Part shown: positions 50,152 through 58,049 of the stretch, piece after piece | How the letters are laid out: each line of letters starts with the position of its first letter | Numbering within the stretch: position 1 is the stretch's first letter | NCBI RefSeq assembly: GCF_007489275.1 | Contig: NZ_VLNR01000038.1 | Coordinates: 21,699 to 85,698 of the forward strand | Direction of reading: 5' to 3' | Length of the DNA stretch: 64,000 nt | Origin: Aquimarina algiphila | GTDB taxonomy: Bacteria; Bacteroidota; Bacteroidia; Flavobacteriales; Flavobacteriaceae | Notes under the pieces: model-generated | Databases searched by the model: none | What the model saw: only the letters and a program-made list of their open reading frames with translations | Told to the model about the DNA's origin: nothing | Position numbers and translations under genes: made by a program

Positions 50152-51258
50152 GTGGAAGAAGTAAGGGCACATAGAAAAATTATTCATGTAGATATGGATG
50201 CATTTTATGCTTCTGTTGAGCAAATGGATGACCCCAAACTTAGAGGAAAACCTTTGGCAGTAGGAGGAGCAGGCAAGCGCGGAGTAATAAGTGCAGCCAG
50301 TTACGAAGCTCGCGTATTTGGTGTGCGGTCTGCCATGCCAGGATTTAAAGCAAGAAAATTGTGCCCTGATCTCATTTTTGTTCGGCCACGATTTGATAGA
50401 TATAAGGAGATTTCGTCTCAGGTTCGTAAAATATTCTTTGAGTATACAGATTTAGTAGAACCGTTATCACTGGATGAGGCTTATCTGGATGTTACAGAGA
50501 ATAAAAAAGGAAATCCGAGTGCGACATTAATTGCCCAACAAATACGGAAGCAGATTTTTGATGAGGTGGGCTTAACAGCCTCTGCTGGGATATCCATAAA
50601 TAAATTTATTGCAAAAGTTGCTAGTGATTATAATAAACCCAATGGACAAAAAACAGTAAACCCCGAAGATGTAATTGAGTTCTTGGAAGTGTTAGATGTT
50701 AAAAAGTTCTACGGCGTAGGTAAAGTAACTCAAGCCAAAATGTATCAAATGGGAATCTATACAGGCAAAGATTTAAAATCTAAATCTGAAGAATTTCTTA
50801 CCCAGCACTTTGGTAAATCAGGAGGGCATTATTACAGAATTGTACGAGGAATTCATTTGAGCGAAGTAAAACCTAATCGAGAACGTAAGTCTCTTGCAGC
50901 GGAGCGTACTTTTAGTGAAAATATAGCTTCAGAGATTTATATGCTGGAGCGGTTAGAAAATATTGCCGAAGAATTACAAAAACGTCTAAAGAATAACAAA
51001 GTTTCTGGCAGAACGGTTACATTGAAGATTAGGTATAGTGATTTTAGCCTTCAAACACGAAGTAAAACTTTACCTTATTTTGTTAGTGATGCTGATATTT
51101 TGTTAGAAACAGCAAGAGAGCTATTATATCAGGAGAAAATGAGAGATTCTGTACGTTTACTAGGGATTTCACTGTCTAATCTCAATACAGGTAAAGAAAA
51201 AAGAAAAGAAAAGGAAAAAGAAGAAGTAGAGATTATACAGTTACGGTTTGATTTTTAG
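50152..51258 (+). CDS. dinB: DNA polymerase IV (Y family)
   Basis: Translesion polymerase. Catalytic motif I HVDMDAFYASVEQMDDP, then GKPLAVGG, SYEARVFGVRSAMP, and motif III SLDEAYLDVTENK with the metal-binding Asp-Glu. The little-finger domain ends near residue 345 and is followed by a Lys/Glu-rich linker and a possible beta-clamp tail (EIIQLRFDF). The start is GTG at 50152; no ATG is available before HVDMD. No LexA-type site was recognised. Confidence 0.95.
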   Translation: MEEVRAHRKIIHVDMDAFYASVEQMDDPKLRGKPLAVGGAGKRGVISAASYEARVFGVRSAMPGFKARKLCPDLIFVRPRFDRYKEISSQVRKIFFEYTDLVEPLSLDEAYLDVTENKKGNPSATLIAQQIRKQIFDEVGLTASAGISINKFIAKVASDYNKPNGQKTVNPEDVIEFLEVLDVKKFYGVGKVTQAKMYQMGIYTGKDLKSKSEEFLTQHFGKSGGHYYRIVRGIHLSEVKPNRERKSLAAERTFSENIASEIYMLERLENIAEELQKRLKNNKVSGRTVTLKIRYSDFSLQTRSKTLPYFVSDADILLETARELLYQEKMRDSVRLLGISLSNLNTGKEKRKEKEKEEVEIIQLRFDF

Positions 51259-51260
51259 AT

Positions 51261-52406
51261 TCAAATTTTACATAAAACCTCAGCAGCACGTTTTAAAGTA
51301 TCTTCAGTTTTTGCAAAGCAAAATCGCAAAACCTTATCATCTTGTTGGTTTAAATTAAAGACTGAAACTGGTATTGAAGCGATATTATGTTCTTTGGTTA
51401 GTCTTTCAGCAAAAGCCACATCTCCTTCATCTGTGATTGCTGAATATTTTAATAACTGAAAATAGGTTCCTGATGCTGGAGTAAAAGAGAACCTGGAATC
51501 TTTAACAAGAGATAAAAACAAATCTCTTTTTTCTTGATAAAAATTTGGGAGAGAAAGGTAGGTGTCAGCATTTTTTAAATACTCAGCCAAAGCATATTGC
51601 ATAGGATGACTACTACAAAAGACATTAAACTGGTGAACCTTTCTAAATTCTGCCATCAATTCCCTGGGAGCTAGACAATAACCCATTTTCCACCCTGTGG
51701 TATGAAATGTTTTTCCAAAAGAAGCTGTGATAAAAGAACGCTCGGCTAATCCTGGAAATTTAGCAGCGCTTTGATGCGCTAGGCCATCAAAAATAATGTG
51801 CTCATAGACTTCATCACTCAATAAAATAATATCAGTGCCTTCTAATAGTTTTTCTAATTGCAGCATGTCTTCTTTAGATAAAATACTTCCACTGGGGTTA
51901 TGCGGTGAATTAATAATCACCATTTTGGTTTTAGAAGTGATTTTTGTAGCTACCTCTTGCCAATCTATAGTAAAATCAGGCATTGATAGTTGTATGGGAA
52001 CGATCGTTCCTCCAAATAACTCAATAGAAGGTTCATAAGAATCATAAGCTGGTTTAAAAATAATTACTTCATCATTAGGACGTATAAATGCCGAAATGAT
52101 AGTAAAAATAGCTTGTGTAGCGCCAGAGGTTATAGTAACCTCTGTGTTGGGGTTATAATTGCTTTGATATAGCGTGTTCGTTTTTTGAGCAATTATTTCT
52201 CTAAGAGATAATAATCCTGGCATTGGAGCATATTGATTGTGGCCTTTTTTCATTGCAAGAGTCACAAGGTCAATAAGACCTTTATCGGTTTCAAAATTTG
52301 GAAACCCTTGAGATAGATTTATTGCCCCATATGTATTAGCTAAAGTGCTCATTACAGTAAATATGGTGGTAGAAACCTCAGGAAGCTTAGAATTGATATT
52401 TTTCAT
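51261..52406 (-). CDS. Class I/II pyridoxal-phosphate aminotransferase (methionine aminotransferase type)
   Basis: NLSQGFPNFETD near residue 32 is the mark of the YbdL / kynurenine aminotransferase group. Conserved fold I elements follow: SGATQAIFTII, NSPHNPSGSIL, LLSDEVYEHIIFD, and the PLP lysine in ITASFGKTFHTTGWKMGY. The C-terminus has VLRFCFAKTEDTL with the substrate-binding Arg. The length of 381 is normal. It probably acts on methionine and other hydrophobic or aromatic amino acids. It is convergent with dinB, 2 bases apart. Confidence 0.92.
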   Translation of the reverse strand: MKNINSKLPEVSTTIFTVMSTLANTYGAINLSQGFPNFETDKGLIDLVTLAMKKGHNQYAPMPGLLSLREIIAQKTNTLYQSNYNPNTEVTITSGATQAIFTIISAFIRPNDEVIIFKPAYDSYEPSIELFGGTIVPIQLSMPDFTIDWQEVATKITSKTKMVIINSPHNPSGSILSKEDMLQLEKLLEGTDIILLSDEVYEHIIFDGLAHQSAAKFPGLAERSFITASFGKTFHTTGWKMGYCLAPRELMAEFRKVHQFNVFCSSHPMQYALAEYLKNADTYLSLPNFYQEKRDLFLSLVKDSRFSFTPASGTYFQLLKYSAITDEGDVAFAERLTKEHNIASIPVSVFNLNQQDDKVLRFCFAKTEDTLKRAAEVLCKI

Positions 52407-52553
52407 AGGGTAAAATTAACATTATTGTAAAAAAAAGTATTGTTTTTTGTTTAAAGTTAATTATAGATTTCAAACGTTTTAGTGAAGAATAGTAAACAAA
52501 GTTTTTTCTTTTTTATATTCATTATAAATAGTGAAATAAACACAAGCTAAAAC

Positions 52554-52584
52554 TTGGCTAAAATGGCACTGAGCCCTATTTTTG
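52554..52584 (+). promoter_or_regulatory. sdhCAB promoter
   Basis: TTG at 52554-52556 and TATTTTTG at 52577-52584 with a 20-base spacer: a very good Bacteroidota promoter, 28 bases before the sdhC ATG. Confidence 0.7.
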
Positions 52585-52612
52585 TTGAACAACTAATTAA
52601 ACATTTTAAATA

Positions 52613-53272
52613 ATGGGTGGATTGATAAAATCTTCAATAGCTAGAAAAGTTGCCATGGCACTTTCGGGACTTTTCTTAGTTTTTTTCTTATTACAACACT
52701 TTACTATCAATTTCACTTCAATTTTCAGCGAAGATACCTTTAACGAATTATCTCATTTTATGGGTACAAATCCGTTAGTTCAATTTGTATTGCAACCGGT
52801 ATTGATTTTTGGAGTAGTTTTTCATTTTGTAATGGGTTTTATTTTAGAAATTAAAAACAGAAATGCCAGAGCGGTAAAGTATGCTAAGTATAATGGAGGA
52901 GCAAATGCTTCGTGGATGTCTAGAAATATGATTTATTCTGGATTAGTAGTTCTTGCATTTTTAGGATTACATTTCTATGACTTCTGGGTTCCAGAGATGG
53001 TTCATAAATATGTAGATTTTGCGCCAGAGGACCCAACACGATATTATACAGAATTGTTGCATAGATTTGAAAGCCCGGTGCGTACTGGGGTATATATACT
53101 TTCATTTGTGTTTTTAGCGCTTCATTTATGGCATGGGTTTGCCTCTTCGTTTCAATCTGTTGGATTTAACAATAAATATTCAGTAGGAGCAACTAAGTTT
53201 GCCAAAGCTTTTTCAATTGTAATCCCTTTAGGATTTATTATTGTAGCTATAGCGTTACATTTTACTCATTAA
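52613..53272 (+). CDS. sdhC: Succinate dehydrogenase cytochrome b subunit
   Basis: Membrane anchor of complex II, the Bacteroidota type B form with five helices in one chain (219 residues). It begins SSIARKVAMALSGLFLVFFLLQHFTINF and contains candidate heme-ligand histidines in successive helices (LQHF, FHFVMGF, LGLHFYDFW, LHLWHGFASSFQS). Electrons pass from SdhB to menaquinone through it. First gene of sdhCAB with a consensus promoter; sdhA starts 12 bases after its stop. Confidence 0.95.
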   Translation: MGGLIKSSIARKVAMALSGLFLVFFLLQHFTINFTSIFSEDTFNELSHFMGTNPLVQFVLQPVLIFGVVFHFVMGFILEIKNRNARAVKYAKYNGGANASWMSRNMIYSGLVVLAFLGLHFYDFWVPEMVHKYVDFAPEDPTRYYTELLHRFESPVRTGVYILSFVFLALHLWHGFASSFQSVGFNNKYSVGATKFAKAFSIVIPLGFIIVAIALHFTH

Positions 53273-53284
53273 AAATACCACAGT

Positions 53285-55300
53285 ATGTCAATTTTAGATT
53301 CTAAAATACCTGAAGGTCCACTGGCAGATAAGTGGACAAAACATAAAAACACAATTAACCTGGTTAATCCCGCTAACAAGCGTAACATTGATGTTATTGT
53401 TGTCGGTACAGGATTAGCGGGAGGAAGTGCGGCAGCAACTCTAGCTGAACTTGGTTATAATGTAAAAACATTTTGTTATCAGGATTCCCCTCGTCGTGCA
53501 CACTCGATTGCTGCTCAAGGAGGAATTAATGCCGCTAAGAATTACCAGGGAGATGGTGATTCTAACTATCGTTTGTTTTATGATACAGTAAAAGGAGGAG
53601 ATTATAGATCTCGTGAGGCAAACGTATATCGATTAGCCGAGGTTTCTGGAAATATCATCGATCAATGTGTTGCACAAGGAGTTCCTTTTGCTCGTGAATA
53701 TGGTGGATTACTTGATAATCGTTCTTTTGGAGGAGTTTTGGTGTCCAGAACATTTTATGCCAAGGGACAAACAGGTCAGCAATTACTTTTAGGAGCGTAT
53801 TCTGCAATGAATCGCCAGATTAATAGAGGAAAGATACAGGCATTTAACCGTCACGAAATGCTGGATTTAGTAAAAATCGATGGCAAAGCAAGAGGGATTA
53901 TAGCACGTGATTTGGTTACCGGAGAAATAGAAAGACATTCTGCTCATGCGGTTGTTTTGGCTACTGGTGGGTACGGAAATGTATTCTTTTTGAGTACTAA
54001 TGCAATGGGAAGTAATGTAATGGCAGCTTGGAGAGCACACCGTAGAGGAGCATTCTTTGCAAATCCTTGCTATACGCAGATTCACCCAACGTGTATTCCG
54101 GTTTCGGGAGATCATCAGTCTAAACTAACGTTAATGTCAGAATCATTACGTAATGATGGACGTATTTGGGTGCCAAAAAGAGTAGAAGATGCAGAAGCAA
54201 TACGAGCTGGTAAATTAAAACCAACACAACTATCAGAAGAAGAGAGAGATTATTACCTAGAACGTCGTTATCCTGCATTTGGTAATCTGGTACCACGTGA
54301 TGTGGCATCTAGAGCAGCCAAAGAGCGTTGTGATGCTGGTTTTGGTGTAAATAAAACGGGAGAGGCTGTGTATCTTGATTTTGCAGCAGCTATCCAACGA
54401 TACGGAAAAGAAAAAGCATTGACTTCTGGAATGCATAATCCAACAGCAGATCAGATTCGGGAATTAGGAGAAAAAGTTATCGAAGATAAGTATGGTAACT
54501 TATTCCAGATGTATGAAAAAATCGTTGATGAGAATCCATATAAAACTCCAATGATGATTTACCCCGCAGTACATTATACAATGGGGGGATTATGGGTTGA
54601 TTATAACTTACAAACTACTGTGCCTGGGTGTTATGCAGCTGGAGAAGCGAATTTTTCTGATCATGGTGCAAACAGACTAGGGGCATCAGCATTGATGCAA
54701 GGATTGGCAGATGGATATTTTGTATTACCATATACAATCGGAGATTATTTATCTCATGATATCCGTACCGGAAAAATCCCAACAGATACACCAGAATTTG
54801 ATCAGGCAGAGAAAGATGTTAAAGATCGTATCGAAAAATTAATGAGCGGATCTGGAGAACATTCTGTAGATTATTACCATAAGAAATTAGGTAAGATCAT
54901 GTGGAACAAATGCGGAATGTCTCGTAATGAAAAAGGACTAAAAGAAGCGATTGGAGAAATTGCAGCATTACGTGAAGATTTCTGGAAAAATGTAAAAGTT
55001 CCTGGAGAAGCAAATAGCATGAATCCAGAATTAGAAAAAGCAGGAAGAGTTGCAGATTTCTTAGAATTAGGAGAGTTGTTTGCAAAAGATGCTTTGGATC
55101 GTAATGAATCTTGTGGAGGACACTTTAGAGAAGAGTCGGTAGAGCAGGATGGAGAGCAAAAAGGTGAAGCTCTGCGAGACGACAAAAACTTTAAATATGT
55201 GTCTGCATGGGAATACAAAGGAGAACCTAAAGATGCTAAGTTGCATAAAGAAGATTTGGTCTTCGAAAATATTGAATTAAAAACACGTTCTTATAAATAA
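53285..55300 (+). CDS. sdhA: Succinate dehydrogenase flavoprotein subunit
   Basis: Complex II catalytic subunit, 671 residues. FAD-binding [19 protein letters not shown], the flavin-linking segment [24 protein letters not shown] with the His that carries covalent FAD, and the active-site [12 protein letters not shown] and [18 protein letters not shown] stretch ([11 protein letters not shown]). [11 protein letters not shown] and [25 protein letters not shown] sequence near residues 430-465 are standard. It oxidises succinate to fumarate. Between sdhC and sdhB. Confidence 0.97.
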   Translation: MSILDSKIPEGPLADKWTKHKNTINLVNPANKRNIDVIVVGTGLAGGSAAATLAELGYNVKTFCYQDSPRRAHSIAAQGGINAAKNYQGDGDSNYRLFYDTVKGGDYRSREANVYRLAEVSGNIIDQCVAQGVPFAREYGGLLDNRSFGGVLVSRTFYAKGQTGQQLLLGAYSAMNRQINRGKIQAFNRHEMLDLVKIDGKARGIIARDLVTGEIERHSAHAVVLATGGYGNVFFLSTNAMGSNVMAAWRAHRRGAFFANPCYTQIHPTCIPVSGDHQSKLTLMSESLRNDGRIWVPKRVEDAEAIRAGKLKPTQLSEEERDYYLERRYPAFGNLVPRDVASRAAKERCDAGFGVNKTGEAVYLDFAAAIQRYGKEKALTSGMHNPTADQIRELGEKVIEDKYGNLFQMYEKIVDENPYKTPMMIYPAVHYTMGGLWVDYNLQTTVPGCYAAGEANFSDHGANRLGASALMQGLADGYFVLPYTIGDYLSHDIRTGKIPTDTPEFDQAEKDVKDRIEKLMSGSGEHSVDYYHKKLGKIMWNKCGMSRNEKGLKEAIGEIAALREDFWKNVKVPGEANSMNPELEKAGRVADFLELGELFAKDALDRNESCGGHFREESVEQDGEQKGEALRDDKNFKYVSAWEYKGEPKDAKLHKEDLVFENIELKTRSYK

Positions 55301-55307
55301 AAAAGCT

Positions 55308-56054
55308 ATGAATCTTACACTAAAAATATGGCGTCAAAAAGACGCTACCTCAAAAGGAGCGATAGTAGACTATCAAGTGAAAGGAATTGAAGGAGACATG
55401 TCTTTTTTAGAAATGTTAGACGTGTTAAATGAACAACTCATTACTAAAGGAGAAGAGCCGGTAGTATTTGATCATGATTGTCGAGAAGGTATCTGTGGTG
55501 CTTGTTCATTACAAATTAATGGAGAACCGCATGGACCTGATCGTTTGGTAACTACTTGTCAATTACATATGCGTAAGTTTAATGATGGAGATACCATTTA
55601 TATCGAACCATTTAGAGCAAAAGCATTTCCGGTAGTAAAGGATTTAATGATTGATAGAAGTGCATTTGATAGAATTCAGCATGCTGGAGGATACATTTCT
55701 GTAAATACTTCTGGTAATACGATTGATGCAAATGCAATCCCTGTAAATAAAGATGATGCCGATGAATCATTCGAAGCTGCAACCTGTATTGGTTGCGGTG
55801 CTTGTGTAGCAGCATGTAAAAATGCTTCAGCAATGTTGTTTACATCTGCCAAAGTTTCTCAGTTTGCATTGTTGCCTCAAGGACAAGTAGAAGCTACAGA
55901 TCGTGTATTAGCAATGGTAAATCAAATGGATGAAGAAGGTTTTGGTAACTGTACCAATACTGGAGCCTGCGAAATCGAATGTCCAAAGGGAATTTCGTTA
56001 GAAAATATTGCACGTATGAATCGTGAATACTTATCAGCAAGTTTGAAAGGATAA
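55308..56054 (+). CDS. sdhB: Succinate dehydrogenase iron-sulfur subunit
   Basis: 248 residues. The 2Fe-2S site is [20 protein letters not shown]; the 4Fe-4S and 3Fe-4S sites are [15 protein letters not shown] and [16 protein letters not shown]. Starts 7 bases after sdhA and ends at a strong terminator. It carries electrons from the flavin to the membrane subunit. Confidence 0.97.
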   Translation: MNLTLKIWRQKDATSKGAIVDYQVKGIEGDMSFLEMLDVLNEQLITKGEEPVVFDHDCREGICGACSLQINGEPHGPDRLVTTCQLHMRKFNDGDTIYIEPFRAKAFPVVKDLMIDRSAFDRIQHAGGYISVNTSGNTIDANAIPVNKDDADESFEAATCIGCGACVAACKNASAMLFTSAKVSQFALLPQGQVEATDRVLAMVNQMDEEGFGNCTNTGACEIECPKGISLENIARMNREYLSASLKG

Positions 56055-56082
56055 TAAAAACAACTTTTCTAAATAAATTAAG

Positions 56083-56116
56083 ATCCAAACCTTTATAAGG
56101 GGTTTGGATTTTTTTA
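56083..56116 (+). terminator. Terminator of sdhCAB
   Basis: ATCCAAACC...GGTTTGGAT followed by TTTTTTT; 9-bp perfect stem, 28 bases past the sdhB stop. Confidence 0.9.
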
Positions 56117-56334
56117 TACACGTAATTATTGTAGTTCCAAAAATGAGTTCTAGATCTTCAACTTTCTAAATATGCAGAACTCCAATTTTTTTTAAAAGAC
56201 TATAATTGTCAGAGCATTGTCAAGAATTTTTTAACAAGATTAGGTAAGTTTTGATCGATCAATCAAAACAATGTATTAGGCGTAAACCGAAAAGCCTTTA
56301 AGAGAGTAGGTAATTACAATAAATTAAAAAGAAT

Positions 56335-56487
56335 ATGAATCAATTATTAATTAATACTATTAAAAAAGAAGAAATTGGTATTATCTCTAAAAAATCTCTA
56401 CGGTCAGTAGTTGGAGGAACAGAGACTAGGCCATCTCTTTCAGAAATTACAATTACAAAGGAAAAGAAACTCCCTTCGGAAGAATAA
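56335..56487 (+). CDS. Small peptide with double-glycine-type leader (50 aa)
   Basis: ATG at 56335, 50 codons, TAA at 56487. The leader MNQLLINTIKKEEIGIIS KKSLRSVVGG has a hydrophobic-spaced helix and ends in VVGG at residues 25-28. The expected product is 22 residues, charged (TETRPSLSEITITKEKK...), ending in SEE, with no Cys and no aromatic residue. This is unlike a membrane-active bacteriocin and more like a signal or modified-peptide precursor (Ser/Thr-rich core). It is convergent with a second GG-leader gene, with a shared terminator between them. No exporter or enzyme gene is adjacent. Confidence 0.5.
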   Translation: MNQLLINTIKKEEIGIISKKSLRSVVGGTETRPSLSEITITKEKKLPSEE

Positions 56488-56533
56488 TTTCTTTTTTTAG
56501 ATAGTTGTGATTGGTTCGTTGAACTAATTATAT

Positions 56534-56572
56534 TAAAAAGCCCTCTGAAGATTCTCTTCAGAGGGCTTTTTA
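56534..56572. terminator. Bidirectional terminator between two small peptide genes
   Basis: AAAAAGCCCTCTGAAGA-TTC-TCTTCAGAGGGCTTTTT, a perfect ~16-bp stem with T runs on both strands. It can end both convergent peptide genes. Confidence 0.92.
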
Positions 56573-56598
56573 CATATCTTCAAAATGACTTATTTCAT

Positions 56599-56787
56599 TC
56601 ATCCTATACTAGTCTCAGCTGTGTTTCCTTTTCCTATTGCAGCATTTATAACTCCACCTTGTTCTATACTCGTGTTCATATCAAGATCACCACCAATAGT
56701 GCTGTTCCCCCCAAAAATGCTTGATAAATTGTTTACTTCATAATTAGTAAAATTATCAATTGCAGTATTCTTTACTTGTCTTTTCAT
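56599..56787 (-). CDS. Small peptide with double-glycine-type leader (62 aa)
   Basis: I choose the ATG at 56787 (MKRQVKNTAIDN); the frame extends 14 codons further to 56829 but that part is not leader-like. The leader ends NNLSSIFGG at residues 25-26, with the spaced hydrophobic pattern of double-glycine leaders. The predicted product (36 residues) is Gly/Asn/Thr/Ser-rich with three further GG or GxG pairs (STIGGDLDMN, EQGGVINAAIGKG, ETSIG), no Cys. The Gly-Ser-Thr-rich core resembles natural-product precursors of Bacteroidota. Convergent to the peptide gene at 56335 with a shared terminator. Confidence 0.6.
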   Translation of the reverse strand: MKRQVKNTAIDNFTNYEVNNLSSIFGGNSTIGGDLDMNTSIEQGGVINAAIGKGNTAETSIG

Positions 56788-56871
56788 AATTTTGAATTTT
56801 AGTTCTGTGATTTTACTTGATTTGATCAATTGTACTTCAAGTTTAAGCTAAAAATGTATAGTATACAAATG

Positions 56872-57681
56872 TTATATATTTTTAGTGAATTGATAAGAGA
56901 GTTGTGAAATCAGTTTTTTAGAATCAATTAATTTTCCTTTTGAAGGGGTTTCGAAATCATAATCTGGTTTGGGTAATCCCATTTGAGCACATACTTTTTC
57001 ATAATAGATTGCTTTTTCTGGATGATCAGGGTACGATGCATTAAATACGGTATTCCAACTATGGGTTTCGATGATCTTTTTGATAATACCAATACAATCA
57101 TTAAGATGAATAAGGTTTACTGGTGCTTTTGGGTTTTTAATACTTGTTTTGCGAGATAGCATATGGGCAGGATGTCGATCTGGCCCCAGTAAACCTGAAA
57201 ACCGTATTATGGTAGTTTTGAAACTTTGATTGTTTTGCAGTAGTTTTTCAACCTGAAACAGCTGTTTTCCAGCGTTAGAAGTTGCGTTTGGTGTAGTTTC
57301 TTCAGAAACTAAAGGAAATCCATCTAAATCAGCAAAAACGGACGTAGAGCTCACGAAAAGAACATTTTGAATATCACTCTCTTCTATAAATGGAATAAGT
57401 TTTTGGATTTTTGCTACAAAATTAACTTCTGGGTTTCTCCTTAAACCGGGAGGAATGTTGATGATTAATGTTGTGCTTCCTTTTAAAAAAGAAATAATAT
57501 CACCCGCTGGTCCCGATTCATAGAGGGAAATACAATATACATCTATCTCTTTATTCTTTAAGTACAGTAATTTGTTTTCAGAAGTAGTAGAGCCTTTTAT
57601 TATATACTTTTCCTTTATTAAAGTTTCTGCGAGAGGTAATCCTAACCACCCTGTACCTAGAATGCTAATCTGTTTATTCAT
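56872..57681 (-). CDS. NAD(P)-binding epimerase-like protein (YeeZ type)
   Basis: Rossmann fold at the N-terminus, ISILGTGWLGLPLAETLI, then KGSTTSENKL, IINIPPGLRRNPE, VLFVSSTSVFADLDGFPLVSEETTPN, and LLGPDRHPAHMLSRKT. The order and the GTGWLG start resemble YeeZ-like members of the extended SDR group; the canonical YxxxK pair is not evident, so enzymatic activity is doubtful. Third gene of an operon after the M28 peptidase and a small membrane protein (2-base gap). Confidence 0.85.
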   Translation of the reverse strand: MNKQISILGTGWLGLPLAETLIKEKYIIKGSTTSENKLLYLKNKEIDVYCISLYESGPAGDIISFLKGSTTLIINIPPGLRRNPEVNFVAKIQKLIPFIEESDIQNVLFVSSTSVFADLDGFPLVSEETTPNATSNAGKQLFQVEKLLQNNQSFKTTIIRFSGLLGPDRHPAHMLSRKTSIKNPKAPVNLIHLNDCIGIIKKIIETHSWNTVFNASYPDHPEKAIYYEKVCAQMGLPKPDYDFETPSKGKLIDSKKLISQLSYQFTKNI

Positions 57682-57683
57682 TT

Positions 57684-58049
57684 CTAATTGAAGTAATTTT
57701 TAAGCATAAATTCGGCAGAGGCATACTTATTTCTAATTTCTCTAATGTTATTTTTGGCATTATCTATTTTTCGTTTTTCATTATAATAAGAGCCTCCTAT
57801 ACCTCCAAAAATTAGAGCTAAGATACCTATAACTCCTGAAGGTTTTATTTCTTCTTCCAGATTTAGATCAGGTATTTCATTAATATAATTTAATACAAAA
57901 TCATCTTTAATTATACTCAATAGAAAAGATTTTATTTCATCTGAATATTGAGCAAATTGTGAAATTTGCTCAAGACTGACTTTTTCTTTTATTAACCGAT
58001 CAGCTTGCACTTGGATATCAGTTACTTGCCTTAGAATAGAATTATTCAT
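57684..58049 (-). CDS. Small membrane protein of unknown function
   Basis: I prefer the ATG at 58049 (MNNSILRQVTDIQVQADRL), which overlaps the M28 stop by 8 bases; a longer frame begins at 58091. The 121-residue product has a helical N-terminal part, an acidic stretch, one membrane helix (SGVIGILALIFGGIGGSYY, residues ~68-87) and a basic helical C-terminus (NEKRKIDNAKNNIREI...). I do not recognise the family. Translational coupling to the peptidase suggests a related role. Confidence 0.65.
   Translation of the reverse strand: MNNSILRQVTDIQVQADRLIKEKVSLEQISQFAQYSDEIKSFLLSIIKDDFVLNYINEIPDLNLEEEIKPSGVIGILALIFGGIGGSYYNEKRKIDNAKNNIREIRNKYASAEFMLKNYFN

Noticed and set aside
54874..55218. 114-residue minus-strand ORF inside sdhA
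   Set aside because: Antisense shadow; sdhA is intact on the other strand.
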